Source of the DNA: Chondrosia reniformis
Taxonomy: Eukaryota > Porifera > Demospongiae > Chondrillida > Chondrillidae
DNA: 64,000 nucleotides
NCBI GenBank assembly: GCA_947172415.1
Contig: OX359189.1
Coordinates: 9,376,501 to 9,440,500, forward strand
Reading direction: 5' to 3'
Below are positions 51,701-60,387 of the stretch, piece by piece. The notes beneath the pieces were generated by a model. The model did not search any database and was not told the DNA's origin. It worked only from the letters and a program-made list of their open reading frames with translations. Position 1 is the stretch's first letter, and every line of letters begins with the position of its first letter. Position numbers and translations under genes: made by a program.

Positions 51701-52394
51701 GTAGGTCGATCATGTCGCTAGATACATCTCCAAGCTCAGAACTTAAGTCTGCCTGACAAGAATCATCAAAAAAGCTATCAGAGAAATGAGGAAGACATGC
51801 AGCAACTGGAACAATACCACTTGTCGTCGCTACCGGAAAGAGAGGTATAAACTTCATCTGATATCCTTTCACAGTTGGTATGGCACCAACGATTGCAGCC
51901 GTCACACTGTAAACCCTTCTGATTACTCCTGACAGGTTTTACACATCTCAGGCAAGGGAACTTGTAGTTCGGTCCTGGGTTAGTCTCAATATCACCAGAG
52001 AGGATCAGCAGCAACAAAATTGTAGTTATTATCGTTCCGCGACTTGACCGTGGTTGAGATCGCGGGTTCACGGGCATCTTCCCACGTCGGGAAGTTACGA
52101 TAAGAATCTCTGAACCCCGAGGCTTGTAATTAGGCGAAAATAGAATGTTTTGTCCTTTCCATAAGATGCCCTCATCATAGGTGAGTTGGGATTGCACTAA
52201 AGAGAATCTAAAAGTCAAAATAGTCACGGCTAAAATCACGAGCCACGAGAGATAGGTTCCCCTCTCTCTTATATATTATATGCAAATCAGTTACTAATGA
52301 AGGTGCAATTAAAGGGGAAATTGAGAGGAATCCTGCTTATATACCTATTGAGATGAGTCAGATTGAAGATAAACCAACTTATGTGAACTTGTGA
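46554..52394 (+). CDS. Class 1 receptor with LINE in its last intron
   Basis: Six exons: 46554-46605, 46755-47078, 47452-47715, 48030-48320, 48511-48684 and 52291-52394, phase 1, 402 residues. The FN3 has in-frame indels relative to its siblings (loss of GYT near the start; additions giving WQPEYKDVCF and TVLIMNND). The exon 3 donor is GTGAAT instead of GTGAGT. Ig2 has TSTFWKKNNGSF. The tail is normal (EIERNPAYIPIEM, PTYVNL). The last intron grew from about 90 bp to 3.6 kb by retrotransposon insertion on the opposite strand, yet all coding exons are intact. Whether the intron still splices correctly cannot be told from sequence. Confidence 0.83.
48879..51905 (-). CDS. Retrotransposon ORF2: endonuclease and reverse transcriptase
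   Basis: 1008 codons, open throughout. The APE-type endonuclease spans about residues 80-300 with HLNVRSL (83-89), SETWL (114-118), YRPP (188-191), GDFNIDF (219-225) and a later SDH. The RT follows, with PIPKKAG, FRPISILP, AFDSICHSLL, GVPQGSVLGPLLF and the catalytic YADD near residue 732, then a C-terminal domain. Its first about 40 codons overlap the upstream frame and read the PHD region out of frame, so the annotated ATG is probably not the natural start; CLPHFSDSFF (about 37-46) looks like the true continuation. Catalyses target-primed reverse transcription. Confidence 0.9.
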   Translation of the reverse strand: MTAAIVGAIPTVKGYQMKFIPLFPVATTSGIVPVAACLPHFSDSFFDDSCQADLSSELGDVSSDMIDLRMLLNRNKAGYVLCHLNVRSLYKSLDELRYLIGHCEGLNRLFLSFSETWLSSEIPDGAISLPGYKLYRKDRDGHGGGVVVYYPDGVKAKRREDLECTEIEGIWMEVVTSKKKRFLLFAVYRPPTSGNEFFVSLLDMLERAAVEGHEVLLLGDFNIDFQSNSSSSKQMVNICKEFGLEQMIQNPTRVTDNSSTLIDHVYTSNPSSILEAGCLDIGVSDHLMVFAVREGFEGQLEPNYRHKSKRVRAFNRCDVDILKENLQANLGAHSWKTSSDSDIDHLWSKWKETFLKVFNKHAPVITCRIHRDSLPWIDGNIRKLMRKRNRLRTLASKLNKDIWNSYRVTRNSVTSSLRKAKHAYFEALVSGSKRGSSRNIWRHLNKLLGRESTSPVSTENDMVNRLNRHFSNLSEAATSMGSSMDIPVHVDSFEFEPFKEEEVFKELSRLKVSKATGIDEISARMLRLSAPATSNSLCAIFNASLATSKIPAEWKAARIIPIPKKAGTTRNVDNFRPISILPVVAKVFESLVFSQVYRFLMQQNILNEIQSGFRAGYCTQNVLLKVVDDWRRSLDKGEIVGSIFVDVSKAFDSICHSLLLEKLSRYGLRGKVLEWFQDYLNGRKQRVVYGEEVSEWSDVTAGVPQGSVLGPLLFSIFINDLPNYISDCKMMLYADDTTMYYSHSSVERLMEVLDLDIHQMTSWFQRNGLKVNVKKTQFMTFSKKCRKKEADRVEVRMEGVVLKSSEEVKYLGVTVDRQLTWKEHIDRVRKKCISGLSLLYKVKSALPFKMKKQLFESFIQPHLDYCAVVWAECSKVSATKLERIQKAGMRMILNIHQRDFPSAVMRCKLGWMSLSCRRSMFRAKCTRKYIVHKVPSYMAKQFKTHEELGLRSTRRASDIYLPTPKSNWLANSYFYKAGQEWNSLTLEIRTAGDQVFRRRIVTYFMELN
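51778..52239 (-). CDS. Retrotransposon N-terminal region: 2A-like motif and PHD finger
   Basis: 153 codons in a different frame from ORF2. Residues 69-80 are hydrophobic (TIITTILLLLIL), followed by GDIETNPGP (82-90; DIETNPGP at 51970-51993), a match to the D-x-E-x-N-P-G-P consensus of 2A ribosome-skipping peptides. Residues about 96-147 form a PHD-type zinc finger (CLRC, CDGCNRWCHTNC, WYCSSC). The frame stops at 51778 just after the finger, while ORF2 is open in another frame, so a frameshift probably separates parts of one ancestral polyprotein. The start could be the Met at residue 55 rather than residue 1. Confidence 0.82.
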   Translation of the reverse strand: MILAVTILTFRFSLVQSQLTYDEGILWKGQNILFSPNYKPRGSEILIVTSRRGKMPVNPRSQPRSSRGTIITTILLLLILSGDIETNPGPNYKFPCLRCVKPVRSNQKGLQCDGCNRWCHTNCERISDEVYTSLSGSDDKWYCSSCCMSSSFL

Positions 52395-52502
52395 TAATAT
52401 GTATTACGTATACTGTAATAGTCATACTTGTTCACTTCACATAAAGTGATTACAAACGTGTTCTTCTGCAAAATCTGTTATGAAAATTCACTGAAAGCTA
52501 AT

Positions 52503-52580
52503 GAGAATGAGAATGAGAATGAGAATGAGAATGAGAATGAGAATGAGAATGAGAATGAGAATGAGAATGAGAATAAGAAT
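52503..52580. repeat. (GAGAAT)12 plus AAGAAT
   Basis: Twelve perfect units and one variant in the convergent gap between the genes ending at 52394 and 52797. Confidence 0.95.
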
Positions 52581-52796
52581 GTACAATTGTAATACGTATA
52601 TTACATATGCAGTATATAACATTACCTTCTGGAAATGCATACTTCTCATCAATCTATTTCACTTGCTTGTATTATGGCGACATTAATTGTTTCATTTGAA
52701 TCAGTTGCTAATGAAGATGAAAGTGTACGTGTATACATACATGTACGTATATCTATACATCACTTCACTCATCAAAATTATATGTATTATATGAAA

Positions 52797-54817
52797 TCAC
52801 AAGTTAATATAAATTGGTTTATTTTCAATTTGATTCATCTCAATAGGTATATATGCAGGATTCGTCTCCATATCTTCATTCTTATTAATAGTACTTTCAT
52901 TTCCACTGGATGGCTCTACACAATGACGAACGATGATATAAGATTAAATTGGAAGACATATATATTATAGAAACTGATTTATTCATATAAGTGCATATAT
53001 GCAAACTGTATGATGCCTTACGTTTCAATGTTTTTACATTGGAAGATGTTTCACTGGAAATAGTTCTTTTGCAAAGAACTACAACACATGTAGCTATGAA
53101 TATGCTCCAACTGATTATCAATAGTGAAGCTAACACACCAGCTACCACCATCCAAGATTCTGTGGTACATGTACAATCTAATACCAGAAATATATTAATT
53201 AGCATTCCAAGAATATATATTACAGTCGCAAATGCATAATTATTTTACATGTGACTGAGACTTACTCATTTTCATAGTTGATACAAAGCTATGTACAATT
53301 TCACTTCGAATATTTGGATTTTCTCTACAATAAGCTCCAACTCCAATCTCATAAGATGTACCAGGAGTAAGACATTCAATAGTGTAGGATGTTTCAGTAG
53401 TGGTTGCATTCCTCAAACTAGATCCATCTCCACTCTGTTGCCATGTTACCTCATACATGAAGGTACAGTTCTCAAAACACTCATCACTGTGGGACCACAT
53501 CAGGGAGATACTTGTATCAGAAGGGATGGATGTGAGTAAGGTTGGAGGAAGGGGAGAACCTGGATTGTATAATTAAGAAAGTGTAACACTATTCTAGAGA
53601 TTATCTGCTGCATTCTTTACCTCTAACTCTCACAGTCACAGATTCACTCTCCTCCGTACTGCCATCAGCATACACAACAGCACAAGAGTAGTTAGCCTCT
53701 CTATTGTACATACTGTTAACATTCCAAATCACCCTCAGAATACTTGACATAAGAGTCTCTTCAATGACACAACTGCCATCACATTCATCAATCCTCATAC
53801 CATCCTTCATCCACACTATACTGTATGATCCTTCAGGGAATTCCCCTCCAATACCACATTTTACTTCTGTACATGACATCTCCTGATTTACTACAATTCT
53901 CAATATATCTGGAAATTATTCAAATAAGCACAAGAGCTATATATATAGACAATCATACACTGCAAATGAGGTACTCACCCAATGTTGTAATCTCCACTTC
54001 CACTGTATCACTGATAATATCTGGATACTGTACACTCTGTGCTGTGATCATAAAGATGTAACTTGTATTTGGTGTTAATGACTCTACTGTGATGGTCATG
54101 TTAGTAGTTGTATATGATGTACACTGAGATGGATCAGGTGCTCCATTGACAAGAAGACAGTGAGTGATGTAGAAGAAGATATCTTTGTAACATTTTACCT
54201 CTTCATAGATAAAGTGACTGAAGTTGCCCTCAAAAGAGATCGAATTTGATATGGTACATTACCAATAACAGCTGCACAATGCAATTGATTTATTTCAAAC
54301 ATCAATCATTCTACTGTTACAATGAAAGTAAATTAAGACTTACTAGTTGGGTTTACAGTGACATCATTGCTCTCTAATTGGGAAAAGAAAGTTGCATTGA
54401 AACGTTTCAGTACATAACACTCGTAGTATGTGCCTGTTTCATATACTCCTTTAGTGATATTGATCTGTAGTCCAGTGACAGTAGAGTTTATAGGAACGAC
54501 ACTCTGTTCAGTAGTACCATCAGGAATTAGTTCTGTACCATTTCTATTCCAGAACACAGTAGGTAAGTATCCTCTACTCCCTCCCAGAGGAGAATGTGTA
54601 CAGTTTATCTGATAAGTCTCTCCATAACACACTTCATCAAGTAGATCAGTCAGAGTGATTGCCGCTGAGTTTGCTAATTAAATGAATATTACTAAAACAA
54701 GATGTATCCTGTTTGTATACCAAATTTCTGTTATTGTCATGTCATACCTTCGAAATCCAACTTGAAGCAGACAACAAATAGAAATTGCGATAAAAGACTA
54801 AACACACTATTAGTCAT
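52797..54817 (-). pseudogene. Class 3 receptor with frameshift in FN3-1
   Basis: Exons align as 54748-54817, 54344-54673, 53979-54271, 53621-53908, 53266-53559, 53022-53177 and 52797-52915. The third is 293 nt against 300 in the 41.3-kb sibling: seven bases are missing near 54215, where the sibling encodes SWRYEE. The new frame reaches a stop four codons on (TLSMKR). All other exons, including the tail (NPAYIPIEM, PIYINL), are open. The truncated product would be a secreted signal-Ig1 plus part of an FN3. Head-to-head with the intact class 2 gene at 55031. Confidence 0.78.
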
Positions 54818-55030
54818 GATGCTCAGTAGGTATGTATATTGCTAAACAGAGTTCAGTTCGCAGTCTAGATTTATAGTCCCATATTACAGACGGTAGTTCA
54901 AGGGAAAGCCCCCAATCTGCTATGATCATATGATCAGTCGCTTCATGAAAATGATGATGTTTATGTAAACGCTTTCGTCGATCATTGTGGTATTTAGAAC
55001 TAACAGTATACACAATTACATATATACAAG
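54818..55030. promoter_or_regulatory. Divergent promoter, 213 bp
   Basis: Conserved in both halves, including GGTATTTAGAACTAACA near the plus gene and CTAAACAGAGTTCAGTTC near the minus gene. Confidence 0.65.
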
Positions 55031-57610
55031 ATGAATTCTGACCAACACGGTTCAGTGACGCTATTCGTTCTACCTTTAATATTACAAGGTACGTAATAAT
55101 TTAGACTGTGCATGTAACTATAGCCGCTTTTTACTTTAAAGGTTTAGCATTTTAACGATATCATTTTATGATCTCATACACTTTTGTATATACCGAAATA
55201 GCAATGCTTATTTACTATGCACATATAGAGGAGTGATCTCTTTATACTATGTTAATCAGTACTAGTGGTAGATTTAGGGGATGATGAAATACCACTAGAG
55301 TTTGAGTTTGTATTAACCAACCTTCCAACTATATAAACTAGCCAAACCCTTCTCTGTCTCATTCTTATACTTTTGTATCCCTTATAGACTTGTAGACCTG
55401 CTCTAATAAGTGCATGTATTATACACTTGAATTCTCCCTAATAATTGTCTGTATTATGGCTATTCTTTTACATTATTAAAATTAGTTGTAGAAGCTACTG
55501 TGACACTCACTGCTCCATCAAGTCTTCCTTGTTTTGATCAAACCTACAAGTTAACATGTACACATCCTGTTCTTGAAGGAGGTATCCTTCTTAGATGGGA
55601 GAGAAATGGAACTGGATTTAATCCTCAGTCTACTCCTAATCATGATGATGAAGGTGGTAATACTCCAACTGCTACTACTCTGACCATCACTGTGACCAGA
55701 GAAGAGTTTGAGAATAAAGTCTACACTTACAGATGTTTTACATTTGATAGTAATCTTGGTTTCATAAATGATCCAAATAGAGTCATCAGTAATGAAGTTA
55801 CTGTAGATCCACCTGGTGAGTCAGGGTTAGTGAACTTGATACATAACCTTCCAGCCATTATCTCTTGTCACTTAACTTCAATGCCCAAAAGTACTATATG
55901 TAGAACCTTATTATTGTCTTATACATGTCAGCTAGAAGCTATATATATCTTTTCAGACTATTATATTGCAATTGTGAACTATATGTACACATAATTATAA
56001 TGTATTGTGTATATACATATATAATAATCTAGCAATTTTTATAATTATTTTGTTACAAATTGTATGTAGAGGTACCAAGCCCACCATATGATATTCTGAC
56101 TGCGAGAACCACTTCTTCAGTCTCAATTCGATGGCGGCATCACGATGTGTGTTTTTCAAACATTACGTTTGAAATAAGAATACTACAAGATGACAGATAC
56201 CTTAAACTTTCTTATGGTTACCATGACAACTTTACCATTGAAGGACTAGTACACAATACAACTTATACTATACTTATTGGAGCAGTGGGTGGTGGGAGTG
56301 TGCAAGTGATGGTTACAACATTAGGTGGGTTACTGTGGGTATGTATTAGATAGTATATTCTCTTGAAGTAATATACTGTATGTACACTGTACATTCTCAA
56401 GCACTCTTTTACTTAATGTACATGTTCCAGTCAGTTTATAGATTCACTGAGCGCTTATATATATATTAAATGTTCTGAGTACATATTTGTGTGGTATAAG
56501 TAATTACTCTTCACAGTTGTATCTTTAAAAAAGATTTCAAATTTATCATATAAAGAATTAGAATTAAGACTTCCCACATGAATACATATATATCAATTGT
56601 CTAATAACTTTTCAACAGAGAATACAACCCTAACAGCTAGTTCATTAGAGAACTGTCAAGTCACTTTGACATGCAAGCACCATGACAGAAATGATGTAGC
56701 CTTCAATCCAAAATCAACCTTTTGGAGGAAGAACAACGGTAGCTTTGTAGAGTACTCTGAAGGAGTAGTTAAGAGTGGAAATGAAGAGACAGTTCTATCC
56801 ATCACTGCTGAATATGGAGACACATTCACTTGTGCACTGAAACTACAAAATGGAGGAATGGAGGAAAGCAACACAATCTCAGTTCAAAGACCTGATGAAC
56901 CTCCTCAATGTGAGATTGATATACGTACTTTATATAGGATGGAGTGAAATTACTTACACACATGTACATACTTACAACTTACGTACGTATAAAGTATTAT
57001 ATATATATATTATGCATTCTATATAATATTTCAGTTTGTATATATGTATATAACACTGGTTGGTTGGATATGATTTGAGCATCAGCAACACTTATAATAA
57101 GTGTTGCTGATGCTCAAATCATATCCAACCAACCAATTATGAACGCAACAAGTACCCCTTATTACTTCATATATAACACTATATGAAGGCTTGTCCTGTC
57201 AATGGGATGTCTGATATATTGAATACATCTCATTAACAGGTACTTCTGCAGCTATAGCAAGTGACTGTGTGTCATGGATAAGTGCTTTTGGAGTAGTAAC
57301 TTCTCTATTGATAATCAGTTGGAGCATATTCATAGCTAACTGTGTTGTAGCTGTTTGTATGTACAAGAAGGTTCATATGAGTCGTAAGAATGAGAAGTAT
57401 ACATCTCAGGAAGGTAATGAGACTGAGAATATATATATATACGGTACACAACCTGGATATAAGTATATATAGGTTCCCCTCTCTCTCTTATATGTATGCA
57501 AATCAGTTACTAATGAAGGTGTAATTAAAGGGGGAATGGAGAGGAATCCTGCTTATATACCTATTGAGATGAGTCAGATTGAAGATAAACCAACTTATGT
57601 GAACTTGTGA
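55031..57610 (+). CDS. Class 2 receptor, Ig-FN3-Ig-TM with NPAY/YVNL tail
   Basis: Six exons: 55031-55088, 55486-55815, 56070-56324, 56619-56909, 57240-57413 and 57507-57610, phase 1, 403 residues. Signal SVTLFVLPLILQG. The Ig1 variable loop is HDDEGGNTPTA, preceded by EGGILLRWERNGTGF. FN3 is EVPSPPYDIL type, with RWRHHDVCFSN. The TM has IANCVVAV in place of IATCVVAV. The 93-nt last intron would reach a stop if retained (GTQPGYKYI). Intron 4 holds a complete palindromic element. Divergent from the broken gene on its left and convergent with the class 3 gene on its right. Intact. Confidence 0.87.
57058..57134. repeat. Perfect 38-bp palindromic element
   Basis: Arms 57058-57095 and 57097-57134 are exact reverse complements around a single base. 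The AATTATGAACGCAACAAGTA tip follows. It lies in intron 4 of the class 2 receptor. Confidence 0.9.
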
Positions 57611-57718
57611 TAATATGTATTATTTACACTGTAATAGTCATACTAGTTCACTTCACATAAAGTGATTACAACCGTGTTCTTCTACAAAATTTGTTATGAA
57701 AATTCACTGAAAACTAAT

Positions 57719-57868
57719 GAGAATGAGAATGAGAATGAGAATGAGAATGAGAATGAGAATGAGAATGAGAATGAGAATGAGAATGAGAATGAGAATGAGA
57801 ATGAGAATGAGAATGAGAATGAGAATGAGAATGAGAATGAGAATGAGAATGAGAATGAGAATGAGAAT
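57719..57868. repeat. (GAGAAT)25 repeat
   Basis: Twenty-five perfect units, the longest of the four arrays, in the convergent gap between the genes ending at 57610 and 58131. Confidence 0.95.
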
Positions 57869-58130
57869 GTGAATGTGAGTGATTACAATTGTCATATGTA
57901 TATTACATATGCAGTATAACATTACCTTCTGGAAATGCATACTTCTCATTCATATATACACTCTCATGATCAATCTATTTCACTTGCTTGTATTGTGGAG
58001 ACATTAATTGTTTTCATTTTGTTATCCATTTGAATCAGTTGCTAATGAAGATGAAAGTGTACATGTATACATATGTATATATAATGTACGTATATCTATA
58101 TATCACTTCTATAATATGTATTATATGAAA

Positions 58131-60177
58131 TCACAAGTTAATATAAATTGGTTTATTTTCAATTTGATTCATCTCAATAGGTACATATGCAGGATTCTTC
58201 TCCATATCTTCATTTTTATTAATAGTACTTTCATTTCCACTGGATGGCACTATACAACGATGAACGATGATATAAGAATGATATACATTAAATTGGAAGA
58301 CATATATATTATAGAAACTGATTCATAGATATAAGTGAATATATGCAAACTGTATAATGCCTTACGTTTCAATGTTTTTACATTGGTAGATGTTTCACTG
58401 GAGATAGTTCTCTTACAAAGAACTACAACACATGTAACTATGAATATGCTCCAACTGATTATCAACAGTGAAGCTAACACACCAGCTGCCACCATCCAAG
58501 ACTCTGTGGCACATGTACAATCTAATACCAGAAGTATATTAATTAGCATTCCAAGAATATATATTACAGTAGCAAATGCATAATTATTTTACATGTGACT
58601 GAGACTTACTCATTTTCATAGTTGATACAAAGCTATGTACAATTTCACTTCGAATATTTGGATTTTCTCTACAATAAGCTCTAACTCCAATCTCATAAGA
58701 TGTACCAGGAGTAAGGCCTTTAATAGTGTAGGATGTTTCGGTAGTGGTTGCATTCCTCAAACTAGATCCATCTCCACTCTGTTGCCATGTTACCTCATAC
58801 ATGAAGGTACAGTTCTCAAAACACTCATCACTGTGGGACCACATCAGGGAGATACTTGTATCAGAAGGGACGGATGTGAGTAAGGTTGGAGGAAGGGGAG
58901 AACCTGGATATATATATATATAATTATGAAAGTGTAACACTATTCTAGAGATTATCCACCGCATTCTTTACCTCTAGCACTAGCAGTCACAGGTTCGCTC
59001 TCCTCCATACTACCATCAGCATACACAACAGCACAAGAGTAGTTAGCCTCTCCATTGTACATACTGTCAACATTCCAAACCACCCTCAGAATACTTGACA
59101 TAAGAGTCTCTTCAATGACACAACTGCCATCACATTCATCAATCCTCGTACCATCCTTCATCCACACTATACTGTATGATCCTTCAGGGAATTCTCCTCC
59201 AATACTACATTTTACTTCTGTACATGACATTTCCTGATTTACTGCAATTCTCAATATATCTGGAAATTATTCAAATATGCACAAGAGCTATATTTATATA
59301 CAATCATACACTGCAAATGAGGTACATACCCAATGTTGTAATCTCCACTTCCACTGTATCACTGATAATATCCGGATACTGTATACTCTGTGCTGTGATC
59401 ATAAAGATGTAACTTGTACTTGGTGTTAGTGACTCTACTGTGATGGTCTTGTTAGTAGTTGTATATGATGTACACTGAGATGGATCAGGTACTCCATTGA
59501 CAAGAAGACAAACAGTGATGTTGAAGGACACATCTTTGTAGCAAGCTGATTTGACATTACTCCAAGATATAGAAACAGACTTGCTTCTTAACAGAATATG
59601 AGAGTTGAAAGGATTATTAAGAGTATCTGTGAATAATTATATCAGTGAAGTGTGTGATGAGTCAAATATAGATGTAGCTAGAATATGTTGCAACACATTC
59701 TCACCTAATGGATACACAGTGATATTATTGCTCCTCAGAATTGGAGGATTTGCTGCACTGTCAAGTCTAACAACATGACACTTGTAGTATGTTCCTGGTT
59801 CATGTACTCCTTTAGTGATATTGATCTGTAGTCCAGTGACAGTAGAGTTGATAGGAACACTCTGTTCAGTAGTACCATCAGGTATAAATACTGTTCCATT
59901 TCTATTCCAGAACACAGTATTTATGTATCCACTACTCACATCCAGTACAGGATGTGTACAGTTTATCTGATAAGTCTCTCCAAAACACACTTCATCAGGT
60001 AGATCAGTCAGAGTGATTTCCGCTGAGTTTGCTAATTAAATGAACATTACTATATAAAACAAGATGTATCCTACTTGTATACCATTTCTGTTATTGTCAT
60101 GTCATACCTTCGAAATCCTACTTGAAGCAGACAACAAATAGAAATTGCAATAAAAGACTAAACACACTATTAGTCAT
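58131..60177 (-). CDS. Class 3 receptor, Ig-FN3-Ig-FN3-TM with NPAY/YINL tail
   Basis: Seven exons: 60108-60177, 59705-60031, 59330-59626, 58972-59259, 58610-58903, 58366-58521 and 58131-58249, phase 1, 516 residues. Exon lengths equal those of the 22.5-kb copy, and the first FN3 is of that type (DTLNNPFNSHILL, SWSNVKSACYKDV) rather than the 41.3/52.8-kb type. Ig1 has NTVFWNRNGTVFIPDGTTEQ; Ig2 ends TASARG. FN3-2 has YTIKGLTPGTSYEIGVRAYC. The tail keeps NPAYVPIEM and PIYINL. Intact, and convergent with a class 2 rather than a class 1 gene. Confidence 0.87.
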
Positions 60178-60387
60178 GATGCTCTGTAGGTATATATACT
60201 GCTAAACAGAGTTCAGTTCACAGTCTAGATTTATAGTCCCATCTTACAGACGGTAGTTCAAGGGAAAGCCCCCAATCTGCTATGATCATATGATCAGTCG
60301 CTTCATGAAAATGATGTTTTTGTAAACGCTTTCGTCGATCATTGTGGTATTTAGAACTAACAATATACACAATTACATATATACAAG
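60178..60387. promoter_or_regulatory. Divergent promoter, 210 bp
   Basis: Shortest divergent gap. Conserved blocks are as at 54818-55030, with single-base changes (GATGCTCTGTAGG for GATGCTCAGTAGG). Confidence 0.65.

Larger units (their letters stand above)
48732..52250 (-). mobile_element. CR1-like non-LTR retrotransposon
   Basis: Nearly full-length element in antisense orientation within the last intron of the receptor at 46554. The 3' end is a trinucleotide (ATT)n run on the plus strand at 48732-48762 rather than poly-A. The 5' end lies near 52250, where host intron sequence (GGTTCCCCTCTCTCTTATAT) resumes. A short GATA at both ends could be a target-site duplication, which is tentative. 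The two coding regions are listed separately. It is less AT-rich than its surroundings, as expected of a recent insert. Confidence 0.9.
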
